A program made the translations under genes and the position numbers. 64,000 nt of DNA, from contig NW_026973729.1 of assembly GCF_035594125.1 (NCBI RefSeq), positions 186,001 to 250,000 of the forward strand. Direction: 5' to 3'. Origin of the DNA: Scylla paramamosain. Taxonomy: Eukaryota; Arthropoda; Malacostraca; Decapoda; Portunidae. Below the pieces are notes generated by a model. The model was given only the letters and a program-made list of their open reading frames with translations. It did not search any database and was not told the origin of the DNA. Every line of letters begins with the position of its first letter. The first letter of the stretch is position 1. Below, in pieces: positions 1 to 10,700 of this stretch.

Positions 1-3000
1 TATTGACAAACTTCCATATTATTTATCGTTTTAGTGCCTAACATGCTGAAAAACACTGAAAATACAGGTTTCTGGTAAAGTCGTTTAACTTCCTTATATA
101 GGTGGCATGCACTTTAGAGTTTGGTAAATAAAAATCCGAAAAAGAATAAAAATCCGAAAAAAATTAAGTTTTTTGATAATGATCTTTTTTCCACATAAAT
201 TCCCTGAATTTTGGCAGAATTTTGGCATCTTAGTAAATATGAAAATCAATATAAAAAAAAGCTATTTCTCTATTTATTTTTTTTTTTCTCTATAAAGAGT
301 GTTATTTGTGGGTTTTAACGTTTTGGTACTTAAGGAACTTAAAAACGGTCCTAATACACGTTTCTCGTAATGTCCTTTCGTTCCTAAAACATAGGGTTCT
401 TTGCATGTATTTAAGCGTTTTTATTGGTAACATGATCAAAACACTTAAAACACATATTTTTAGTAATGTTATTCTGCTTCTCCATAAAGGAGTTTTTTGC
501 ATGCGTTTTAGCGTTTTGGTTTCTAAGGAGGTCAAAAACACTTCAAGGGAAGTTCTTGGTAAAAGTTGGTTTTATTCCCATGTAATGTGATTGCCCTGTT
601 TTTTTTTTTTTTTTTTTTTTATTTATTGCCTAACACGCTCAAAAACACTCAAAAGACACTTCTGGTAATGTCATTTTTTTTCCAACATAGTTTCGCGTGC
701 TATTTCGAGTTTTGCTAACTATGAATGTGAAAAACACTCAAAATACACGCATATGGTAAGGTTGTTCTGTTTCTCAATTAATATTGTTATTGATGAGTTT
801 CAGCATTTTGGTATCTAAGAAACTTCTTTATATACACGAGATTTTGCGTTTTTTGCGTTTTGGTTCTTGTGAACCACAAGTTCTTTTGCTCAAAAATAAT
901 GACATTCATTACACACGTTTCTTGTAATGTCCTTTTGTTTCCCAATAGGGAGTGCTTTGCATCCATTTTCGCGTTTTTTGTAGGTAACAAGCTCAAAAAC
1001 ACTCAAAATGTACCTTTTTTGGTAATGTTATTTTATTTCTTCTTATTGATTGGTTTGCATCCGTTTTAGCGTTTTTCTACGTAAAACACCGAAAAGACAC
1101 GTTTTCAGTAATTTTGTTTTACATTCCCATATAGAGTGACTTGCATATTATTTACCGTTATGGTGCCTAACAAGCTGAAAAACACTCATAAGACAGTTTT
1201 CTGGCAAAGACGTTTGATTTCCCCATATAAGTGGCTTTGCATGCACTTTAGTGTTTGGTACATAACAGTACGAAAAAAAAAGCTAAAATTAACTTTTTTG
1301 ATAATTGACTCATAATTTCCTGAATTTTGCCCAAATTTTGGCATCTAGGTACCTGTGAAGATGAAAAAAGAAAGAAAAAAATATCTTATTTATTTATATA
1401 TTTTTTTCTCAATAAAGAGTGTTATTTGTGGCTTTTAGCTTTTTGGTAAGTGATCTTAAAAACACTCATAATACACGTTTCTCGTAATGTCCTTTCGTTT
1501 CCCAAAAATAGGGTTCTTTGCATGTATTTAAGCGTTTTTATTGGTTACATGATCAAAAACACTCAAAATATATGTTTTTGGTAATGCTATTCTCTTTCTC
1601 CATAAAGTGTGTTTTGCAGGCGTTTTAACGTTTTGGTATATAAGGAGCTCAAAACACTTAAAGGCAAGTTCTTGGTAAATAATGATTTTGTTGCCATGTA
1701 AAGTGATTCTTTTTAGTGCTTTATTGCCTATCACGCTCAAAAACACTCAAAAGACACTTTTCTGGTAATGTCTTTTTTTTCCCACATAAAGCTGGTTTCG
1801 CATGCAATTTGGGATTTTGGTAACTAAGAATATGAAAAGCACTCAAAATACACGCATTTTGTAAAGTTGTTCTGTTTCTCAATTAAGAGTGTTATTCATG
1901 AGTTTCAGCATTTTGGTATCTAGGAACCTTCTCCATACACACAAGTTTTTGTGTTTTTAGCCTTTTGGTTCTTTTGAACTATAAAAAAAACTCATTATAC
2001 ACTTTTCTTGCAAAGTCCTTTTGTTTTTTTAATATAGAGTGCTTTGCATCAATTTTCGCGTTTTTTTGTAGGTAACAAGCTCAAAAACACTAAAGATATA
2101 CCTTTTTGGTAATGTTTTTCTATTTCTTGATATTGGTAGGTTTGCATCCGTTTTAGCGTTTTTCTACGTAAAAGAAAGAAAAAACACTTTTTCGGTATTT
2201 TTGTTTTTGATTCTCATATAGAGTGAGTTCCTTATTATTTATTGTTTTGGTGCCTAACATGCTGAAAAAAAAAACTCAAAAAACAGATTTTTGGTAAGCT
2301 CGTTTAATTTCCTCATATAGGAGTCTTTGGATGCACTTTAGGGTTTGGTACATAACAGTCCGAAAAAAAAGCTAAAATTTACTTTTTTGATAATTTTTGT
2401 TTTAACATATAATAGTCCTGAATTTTCCCAGAATTTTGGCATCTCGGTACCTATGAAGATGAATAACAAAAAAAAAAAATCCTATTTTTTTATTTTATTA
2501 CTTTTTTTTCTAAATAAAGAGTGTTATTTGTGGGTTTTAGCTTTTTGGTACTTAAGGAACTTAAAAACACTTATAATACACATTTCTCGTAATGTCCTTT
2601 CGTTTCTTAAACATAAGTTTTTTTGCATGTATTTAAGCGTTTTTATAGATAACATGATCAAAAACACTCAAAATATATGTTTTTGGTAATTTTATTCTCT
2701 TTCTTAATAAAAGGTGTTTTGCATGCGATTTAGCGTTTTCGTATGTAATTAGCTCAAAAACACTTAAGGGCAAGTTCTTGATAAAAGTTCTTATTATTCC
2801 CATGTAATGTGATTCCCCTGCTTTTTAGTGCTTTATTGCCTAACACGTTCAAAAACACTCAAAAAACACTTTTCTGGTTATATCATTTTTTCCCACATAA
2901 AGCTAGTTTTGCATGGAATTTGGGGTTTTGGTAACTAAGAATGTGAAAAAAACTCAAAACACATGGTTTAGTAAGTTTCTTCTATTTCCTAATTAAAAGT

Positions 3001-3615
3001 GTTATTCATGAGTATTTTGGTATGTAAGAAACTTTTCTAATACACACATTTCGTAAGGTATTTCTGTTTCAAAATTAAAAGTGTTATTGATGAGTTTCAG
3101 CTTTTTGGTAAGAAACTTCTTTATGTACACGAGTTTTTGAGTATTTTACCTTGTGGTTCTTGTCAAACTATAAAACACTCATACAAGTTTCTCGTAATGT
3201 CCTCTTCTTTGCCAATATAAAGTGCTTTCCATCCATTTTTGCATTTTTTTGTAGGTAACAAGCTCAAAAACACAACAAAATATATCTTTTTGGTAATGTT
3301 ATTCTATTTCTTCATATTGGTTGGTTTGCATCCATTTTAGCGTTTTTCTACGTAAATCACTGAAAAGACACGTTTTAAGTAATATTGTTCAGATTCCTGA
3401 AAAACATTCTAAAGACAGGTTTCTGGTAAAGTCGTGTAATTTCCCCATATAGGTGGATTTGGATGCACTTCAGAGTTTGTACATAACTCCGGAAAAAAGC
3501 TAAAATTATTTTTTTATAATGATTTTTTTTTTACAAAATTTCCATGAATTTTGCCAGAATTTTCGCATCTCAGTACGTATGAAGATGAATAAGAATTTTT
3601 TTTTTTCTCAATAAA

Positions 3616-3707
3616 AAGTTATTTGTGGGTTTTAGCTTTTTGGTACTTAAGGAACTTAAAAACACTCATAATACACGATTTTCGTAATATCCTTTCATTT
3701 TCCAAAT
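3616..3707 (+). repeat. Reference HOR, monomer m1
   Basis: First of eleven monomers of the HOR dissected here as the reference copy (3616-4729). It carries TTATTTGTGGGTTTTAGC, TTTTTGGTACTTAAGGAAC and AAAAACACTCATAATACACG. The GTGTTATTTGTGGG start is the most distinctive anchor of the HOR and was used to count copies. Length is about 92 bp. Confidence 0.88.
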
Positions 3708-3801
3708 ATAGGGTTCTTTGCATGTACTTACGCATTTCTATAGGTAACATGATCAAAAACACTCACAATACATGTTTCTTGTAATGTTATTCTGTTTCTC
3801 C
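3708..3801 (+). repeat. Reference HOR, monomer m2
   Basis: About 94 bp. Diagnostic features are TTCTTTGCATGTA followed by a TTTAAGCG-like box (here TTACGCATTTCTATAGG) and AACATGATCAAAAACACTC. It contains the TGATCA palindrome instead of the usual GCTCA. It ends with GTTATTCTGTTTCTCC. Confidence 0.85.
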
Positions 3802-3899
3802 ATAAAGGGTGTTTTGCAAGCGTTTTAGCGTTTTGGTATGTAAGAAGCTCAAAAACACGTAAAGGCAGGTTCTTGGTAAAAGTTGGTTTTATTTCCATG
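3802..3899 (+). repeat. Reference HOR, monomer m3
   Basis: About 98 bp. Begins ATAAAGGGTGTTTTGC, has the canonical GTTTTAGCGTTTTGGTATG box, then AAAGGCAGGTTCTTGG in place of the usual ACACG segment. It closes with AAAGTTGGTTTTATTTCC. Islands and other rearrangements often break in or next to this monomer. Confidence 0.85.
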
Positions 3900-3992
3900 T
3901 AATGTGATTGCCCTCCTTTTTAGAGCTTTAGTGCCTATCACGCTCAAAAACACTGAAAAGATACTTTTTTGGTAATGTCAATTTTTTCCCAC
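3900..3992 (+). repeat. Reference HOR, monomer m4
   Basis: About 93 bp. Begins TAATGTGATTGCCCT, with an altered box CTTTTTAGAGCTTTAGTGCC where most copies read TTTAGTGCTTTATTGCC, then ATCACGCTCAAAAACACTG. It lacks the GCATGC box that most other monomers have. Confidence 0.85.
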
Positions 3993-4091
3993 AAAAAGCT
4001 AGTTTTGCATGCAATTTTTGGTTTTGGTAACTAAGAATGTGAAAAGCAATCAAAATACATGCATTTGGTAAGGTTGTTCTGTATTCTTAAT
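3993..4091 (+). repeat. Reference HOR, monomer m5
   Basis: About 99 bp. Diagnostic are AAAGCTAGTTTTGCATGC, GGTTTTGGTAACTAAGAATG and GTGAAAAGCA, then GCATTTGGTAAGGTTGTTCT. Its last third forms one edge of every inverted island in the window. Confidence 0.85.
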
Positions 4092-4236
4092 TAAGAGTAT
4101 TATTTCTGAGTTTCAGCATTTTGGTATTCAAGAAACTTCTCCATATACACCGAGTTTTGCGATTTTTGCCTTGTGGCTGTTGTGAAACTACAAAACACTC
4201 ATTATACACGTTTCTCGTAATGTCCTTTTGTATCCC
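4092..4236 (+). repeat. Reference HOR, long monomer m6
   Basis: About 145 bp, roughly half a monomer longer than the others. It has the TTTCAGCATTTTGGTAT box, then an extra segment (AGAAACTTCTCCATATACAC, GCCTTGTGGC) before AAACACTCATTATACACG. Some HOR copies carry a further insertion here that makes a perfect 10-bp hairpin (see 35666-35689 and 40289-40312). Confidence 0.83.
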
Positions 4237-4334
4237 AATATAGAGTGCTTTCCATCCATTTTCACGTTTTTTGAAGGAAAGAAGCCAAAAAACACTCAAA
4301 ATATACCTTTTTGGTAATGTTATTCTATTTCTCC
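4237..4334 (+). repeat. Reference HOR, monomer m7
   Basis: About 98 bp. Begins AATATAGAGTGCTTTCCATC, with a CATTTTCACGTTTTTTG box in place of TTTTAGCGTTTTGG, then AAAAAACACTCAAAATATAC and CTTTTTGGTAATGTTATTC. Confidence 0.85.
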
Positions 4335-4420
4335 ATATTCGTTGGTTTGCATCCGATTTAGCGTTTATCTACGTAAAACACTGAAAAGATACTTTTTCAG
4401 TAATTTTGTGATAGATTCCC
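4335..4420 (+). repeat. Reference HOR, short monomer m8
   Basis: About 86 bp, the shortest monomer. Contains TTGGTTTGCATCCG, TAGCGTTTATCTACGTAAAA and CACTGAAAAG, then TTTTTCAGTAATTTTGTG. Several orientation switches (near 6732 and 37165) fall in or beside m8. Confidence 0.85.
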
Positions 4421-4520
4421 ACATTTAGTGACTTCCATATTATTTATCGTTTTGGTGCCTAACATGCTGAAAAAAAAAAAACACAAAAGACAGGTTTCTT
4501 GTAAGGTCGTTTAATTTCCC
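4421..4520 (+). repeat. Reference HOR, monomer m9
   Basis: About 100 bp. Diagnostic are ACTTCCATATTATTTATCG, TTTTGGTGCCTAACATGCTG and ACAGGTTTCTTGTAAGGTCG. The TTATTTATCG box replaces TTTTAGCG. Confidence 0.85.
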
Positions 4521-4619
4521 CATATAGGTGCCTTTGCATGCACTTCAGGGTTTGGTACATAACAGTCCGAAAAAAAAGCTAAAATTAACTCTTTTTCATA
4601 ATGTTCTTTTTTCACACAA
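4521..4619 (+). repeat. Reference HOR, monomer m10
   Basis: About 99 bp. Begins CATATAGGTGCCTTTGCATG, then GGGTTTGGTACATAACAGTC and CGAAAAAAAAGCTAAAATTA. Two subfamilies exist, one with AACAGTCCG and one with AACTCCGGAAA. The difference helps track which copies are related. Confidence 0.85.
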
Positions 4620-4729
4620 TTTCCCTGAATTTTTAGCAGAATTTTAGCATCTCGGTACCTATGAAGATGAATAAAAAAAAATATCCTATTTTTCTGTTTA
4701 TTTATTTATTTTTTTTTTCTCTATAAAGA
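4620..4729 (+). repeat. Reference HOR, monomer m11 with A and T tracts
   Basis: About 110 bp and the most diverged monomer. It has TTTCCCTGAATTTT, GCATCTCGGTACCTATGAAG and ATGAATAA, then a run of A (8 to 17 in different copies) followed by a long T-rich run up to ATAAAGA. The homopolymer tracts vary most in length between copies and mark each HOR boundary. Confidence 0.85.
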
Positions 4730-6731
4730 GTGTTATTTGTGGATTTTAGCTTTTTGGTACTTAAAGAACTTAAAAACACTCATAACACTCGTTTCTCGAA
4801 ATGTCCTTTCGTTTCCCAAACATAAGATTCTTTGCATGTATTTAAGCGTTTTTATAGGTAACATGATCAAAAACACTCAAAATACATGTTTTTGGTAATG
4901 TTATTCCGTTTCTAAATAAAGGGTGTTTTACATGCGTTTTAGCGTTTTGGTATATAAAGAGCTCAAAAACACTTAGAAAAAACACTTGTTAAAGGTTGAT
5001 TGTGTTCCCATGTAATGTGATTGCCCTGCTTTTTAGTGCTTTATTGCCTATCATGCTAAAAAAAAAAAAAAAAAAAAACACTTAAAAGACACTTTTCTGG
5101 TAATGTCATTTTTTTTCCCACATAAAGCTACTTTCACATAAAATTTGGGGTTTTGGTAACTAAGAATGTGAAAAACACTCAAAATACACGCATTTGGTAA
5201 GGTTGTTCTGTTTCTCAATTGATATTGTTATTCAGGAGTTTCACCATTTTGGTATCTAAGAAACTTCTCCACATATACGAGTTTTTGCGTTTTTTGTCTT
5301 GTGATTCTAGAGAATCTATAAAACACTCATTATACACGTTTCTCGTAATGTCCTTTTGTTAACCAATAGAGAGAGCTTTCCATCCATTTTCGCGTTTTTT
5401 TGTAAGTAAAAAGCTAAAAAAAACACTCAAAATATACCTTTTTGGTAATCTTATTCTATTTCTTTATATTGGTTGGCTTGCATACGTTTTAGCGTTTTTC
5501 TACGTAAAACACGAAAAAGACACGTTTAAAGTAATTTTGTTTTAGATTACCACATAGAATGACTTCAATATTATTTATTGTTTTGGTGACTAACATGCTC
5601 AAAAACACTAGAAACACAGGTTTCTCGTAAAGTCGTCTGATTTCTCCATATAATTGGGTTTGCATGCACTTTATGGAATGGTACATAACAGTCCGAAAAA
5701 AAAGCTAAAATTAACATTTTTGATAATGTTCTTTTTACACATAATTTCACTGAATTTTGCCAGAATTTTAGTATCACATTACCTATGAAGAAGAATAAGA
5801 AAAAAAAAATCCTTTTTTTATTATTTCTTTTTTTCTTTATAAAGACGTTTTAGCTTTTTGGTACTTATGGAACTTAAAAACACGCATAATACACGTTTTT
5901 CATAATGTCCTTTCCCAGAAATAGGATTCTTAGCATGTATTTAAGTGTTTTTAGAAGTAACATGATCAAAAACACTCAAAATATATGTTTTTGGTAATGT
6001 TAATCTGTTTCTCCATAAAGGGTGTTTTGCATGTGTTTTAGCGTTTTGGTATATAAGGAGTTAAAAAACACTGAGAGGCAAGTTCTTGGTAAAAGTTGGT
6101 TTTATTCCGTTGTAATGTGAATGCCCTCCTTTTTAGTGCTTTATTGCCTAACTCTCTCAAAAACTTTCAAAAGACACTTTTCTGGTTATATCATTTTTTT
6201 TCCCACATAAAGCTTGTTTCCCATGCAATTTGGTGTTCTAGTAACTAAGAATGTGAAAAACACTCAAAATACACGCATTTAGTAATGTTTTTCTGTTTCT
6301 TAATTAAAACTGTTATTTAGGAGTTTAAGCATTTTGGTATCTAAGAAACTTCTCCATATACACTAGTTTTTGCGTTTTTTGCTTTGTGATTCTTGTGAAA
6401 CTATAAAATACTCATTATACACGTTTCTCGTAATGTCTTTTTGTTTCCCAATATAGAATGCTTTGCATCTATTTTCGCGTTTTTTTTTTGTTGGTTACAA
6501 GCTCAAAAATACTTAACATATATCTTTTTGGTAATGCTATTCTATTTCTTCATATTGGTCTGTTTGCATCAGTTTTAACGTTTTTTACGTAAAAAACTGA
6601 AAAGACACGTTTTCAGTAATTTTTTTTTGGATTCCCATATAGAGTGACTTCCTTATTATTTATCGTTTTGGTGCTTAACATGCTGAAAAACACTCAAAAG
6701 ACAGTTTTCTTGTAAAGTCGTTTAATTTCCT

Positions 6732-7257
6732 CGTAGAAAAACGCTAAAACGGATGCAAACCAACGAATATGAAAAAATAGAATAATATTACCTGAAAAAT
6801 ATATTTTGTGTGTTTTTGAGTTTGTTACATAAAAAAAACGCAAAAATAGATGCAAAGCACTGTATATTAGGAAAAAAAAATGGACATAACGAAAAACGTC
6901 TATAATGAGTGTTTTATAGTTTCACCAGACTCACAAGGCAAACAACGCAAAAATTCGTCTGTGTGAAGAAGTTTCTAAGATACCAAAATGCTGAAACTCA
7001 TGAATAACACTCTTAATCAACAAACAGAACAACCTTACTAAATACGTGTATTTTGAATGTTTTTTTACATTCTTAGTTACCACAACCCCAAATTCCATGC
7101 GAAACTATCTTTATGTGGGAATAAAATGACATTACCAGAAAAGTATCTTTGAGTGTTTTTGAGCATGTTAGGCAATAAAGCACTAAAAAGCAGGGCAATC
7201 ACATTACATGGTAAGAAAACCAACTTTTACGAAAAACTTGCCTTTTAGTGTTTTTGA
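6732..7257 (-). repeat. Satellite HOR, short reverse segment
   Basis: At 6731/6732 the array switches from forward m9 (TTTAATTTCCTC) to reverse m8 (GTAGAAAAACGCTAAAACGG). The segment then reads reverse m7, m6, m5, m4 and part of m3, ending at CTTTTAGTGTTTTTGA before an inverted island. Its m7/m6 carry a subfamily signature (TTACATAAAAAAAACGC, GGACATAACGAAAAACG) shared with about 47840-47960 and 56990-57110, which also precede islands. Confidence 0.9.
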
Positions 7258-7733
7258 CACGCATTTAGTAAGGTTGTTCTGTTTCTCAATTAAGAGTGTT
7301 ATTCATGAGTTTCAGCATTTTAGTATCTAGGAAGCTTTTCCATATACACGAGTTTTTGCGTTTTTTGGCTTTTGTTTTTTTTTAACTATAAAACATTCAT
7401 TATACACTTTTCTCGCAATGTCCCTTTGTTTCCCAATATAGAGTGTTTTGTATCAATTTTGTGTTTTTTTTTATGTAACAAGCTCAAAAACACTCAAAAT
7501 ATATATTTTTGGTAATGTTTTTCTGCTTCTTGATATTGGTTGGTTTGCATCAGTTTTAGCGTTTCTCTACGTAAAAGACTGAGAAGACAAGTTTTCACTA
7601 ATTTTCTTTTGGATTCCTACATAGAGAGAGTTCCTTATTATTTATCGTTTTGGTGCCTAACATGCTGAAAAAACACTCAAAAGACAGATTTCTGGTAAGG
7701 TCTCTTATTTCCTCATATGCGACACCTTGCATG
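7258..7733 (+). repeat. Inverted island 1 (forward within reverse array)
   Basis: About 476 bp read forward from the end of m5 (CACGCATTTAGTAAGGTTG) through m6, m7, m8 and m9 to the start of m10 (CACCTTGCATG). It lies between a partial reverse m3 on the left and reverse m4 (TCTTTTGAGTGTTTTTGAGC) on the right. Both breakpoints recur at four other islands. Confidence 0.88.
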
Positions 7734-10700
7734 TCTTTTGAGTGTTTTTGAGCGTGTTACGCAATAAAGCACTAAAAGGAAGGGCAATCACATTACATGG
7801 GAATAAAACCAAATTTTACCAAGAACTTGCCTTTAAGTGTTTTTGAGCTCCTTACATACCAAAACGCTGAAACGCCTGCAAAATACATTTTATGGAGAAA
7901 CAGAATAATATTACCAAAAACATGTATTTTGAGTGTTTTTGATCATATTATCTATAAAAACACTATAATACATGCAAAGAACCTTATGTTTAGGAAACGA
8001 AAGGATATTACGAGAAACATGTATTATGAGTGTTTTTTAAGTTCCTTCAATACCTAAAAACTAAAACCCACAAATAACACTCTTTATTTAGAAAAAAAAT
8101 AATAAACAAAAAAAATAATAAAATGGGATTTATTTTTTTGTTACTCATCTTTATAGGTACCGAGATGCGAAAATTCTGCCAAAATTCAGGGTATTTATGT
8201 GAAAAGAAGAACATTACCAAACAAGTTAATTATAGCTTTTTTTTTCGGATTGTTAAGTACCAAACCCTAAAGTGCATGCAAAGACACCTATATAGGGAAA
8301 TTAAACGACTTTATCAGAAACCTGTCTTTTCAGTGTTTTTCAGCATGTTAGGCACCAACACGATAAATGATATGGAAGTCAGTCAATATGTGAATCCAAA
8401 ACAAAATTACTGAAAACGTGTCTTTTCAGTGTTTTACGTAGAAAAACACTAAAGCGGATGCAAGCCAACCTATATGAAGAAATAAAATAACATTACTAAA
8501 AATATATATTTTGAGTGTTTTTGAGCTTGTTACCTACAAAAAATGCAAAAATGGATGTAAAGGACTCTATATTAGCAAACAAAAGGACTTTATGAGAAAC
8601 GTGTATAATGAGTGTTTTATAGTTTTAAAACAACCACAAGGCAATAAACACAAAAACTCGTGTATATAGAGAAATTTCTTACAAACCGAAATGATGAAAT
8701 GCATGAATAACAATTTTAATCAATAAACAGAACTACCTTACCATATTGTGTATTTTGAGTGTTTTTCACATTCTTAGTTACGAAAATGCCAAATTACATG
8801 CGAAACTATCTTCATGTGGAAAAAAAAAAATGACATTTCCAAAAAAGTGTATTTTTAGTGTTTTTGAGCGTGATATGCAACAATGCCCTAAAAAGCAGAA
8901 CAATCACATTACATGGGAATAAAATCAACTTTTACGAAGAACGTGCCTTTAAGTGTTTTTAACTCCTTACATACCAAATCTCTAAAACGTATGGAAAACA
9001 CCCTTTATGGAGAAACAGAATATCATTACCAAAAACATGTATTTTGAGTGTTTTTGATCATGTAACCTATAAAAACGCTTAAATACATGTAAAGGACCCT
9101 ATGTTTGTATAACAAAAGGACATTACGAAAATCGTGTATTATGAGTGTTTTTAAGTTACTTAAGTACCAAAAAGCTAAAACAAACAAATAACACTCTTTA
9201 TAGAGAGATTTTTTTTTTTGTTATTCATCTTCATAGTTACCGAGATGCCAAAATTCCGGCAAAATTCATGGAAATTTTGTAAAAAAAAAAAAAAAAAAAA
9301 AAGCTTTTTTCCGGAGTTATGTGCAAACCCTGAAGTGTATGCAAATCCACCTATATGGGGAAATAACACAACTTTACCAGAAACCTGTCTTTTGAGTGTT
9401 TTTCAGTAATATCAACAATATTACTGAAAACGTGTCTTTTCAGTGATTTACGTAGAAAAACGCTAAAACGGATGTAAACCAACCAATATGAAGAAATAGA
9501 ATAACATTACCAAAAAGATATATTTTGATGTGTTTTTGAGCTTGTTACCTACAAAAAATGCAAAAAATGGATGGAAAGCACTTTATATTGGCGAAGAAAA
9601 GGACATTACGACAAACGTGTATGAGTGTTTTATAGTTTGACAAGAACCAGAAGGAAAAAAATTCAAAAACTCGTGTAAAATAAAGAAGTTTCTTACATAC
9701 CAAAAAGCTGAAACTCATGAATATCACTTTTAATTTTGAAACAGAAATACCTTACCAAATGTGTGTATTAGAAAAGTTTCTTACATACCAAAATGCTGGA
9801 ACTCATGAATAATATTTTTAATTAAGAAATAGAACAACCTTACACTATGCCTGTGTTTTGAATTTTTTTTTTCACATTCTTAGTTACCAAAACCCCAAAT
9901 TTCATGCAAAACTAGCTTTATGTAAGAAAAAAAAAAAGCGATGTTACAAGAAAAGTGTTTTTTGAGTGTTTTTGAGCGTGTTAGGCAATAAAGCACTAAA
10001 AAGCAGGGTAATAACATTACATGGGAATAAAAACAACTTTTACAAAGAACTTGCCTTTAAGTGTTTTTGAGCTCATTACATACCAAAACGCTAAAACGCA
10101 TGCAAAAAACCTTTTATGGAGAAACATAATAAAATTACCAAAAACATATATTTTGAGGGTTTAGATCATGTTACCTATAAAAATGCTTAAATACATACAA
10201 AGAACCTTATGTTTGCGAAACGAAATGACATTACGAGAAATGTATATTATTAGTGTTTTTAAGTTCCTTAAGTACCAAAAAGTTAAAACCCACAAATAAC
10301 ACTCTTTTTTTTAAAAAAAAAAAGTAAAAAAATAAAAAAAAATAGGATTTTTTTTTTTTGTTATTCATCTTCATAGGTACTGAGATTCCAAAATTCTGGG
10401 AAATTTCAGGGCTATTATATGATAAAAGAAAATTATCAAAAAAGTTAATTTTAGCTTTTTTTTTCGGACTGTTATATACCTAACCCTAAAGTGCATCTAA
10501 GGACTCCTATATGAGGAAAATAAACGCCTTTACCAGAAATCTGTTTTTTGAGTGTTTTTCAGCATATTAGGCACCCAAACGATAAATAATAAGGAACTCA
10601 CTCTATATGAGAATCCAAAACAAAATTGCTCAAAACGTGTCTTTTCAGAGTTTTACGTAGAAAAACGCTAAAACGGATTGAAACCAACCAGTATCAAGAA

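Larger units (their letters stand above)
1..6731 (+). repeat. Satellite HOR array, forward block 1
   Basis: About six copies of the 1.1-kb, 11-monomer higher-order repeat run head to tail. The m1 anchor starts near 299, 1419, 2521, 3616, 4730 and 5845 (the last lacks the first bases of m1), a spacing of about 1.1 kb. Monomers follow m1 to m11 in fixed order. The block begins inside m9 and ends inside m9 at the first orientation switch. Local oddities are a small tandem repeat of AAAAATCCGAAAAA-like sequence at 125-165 and an expanded m5/m6 boundary near 2990-3100. There is no supported coding sequence. Confidence 0.93.

Noticed and set aside
2457..2475. ATGAAGATGAATAAC as a conserved start of a peptide in m11
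   Set aside because: It recurs in every HOR but runs at once into A and T homopolymers of variable length that destroy any common frame.
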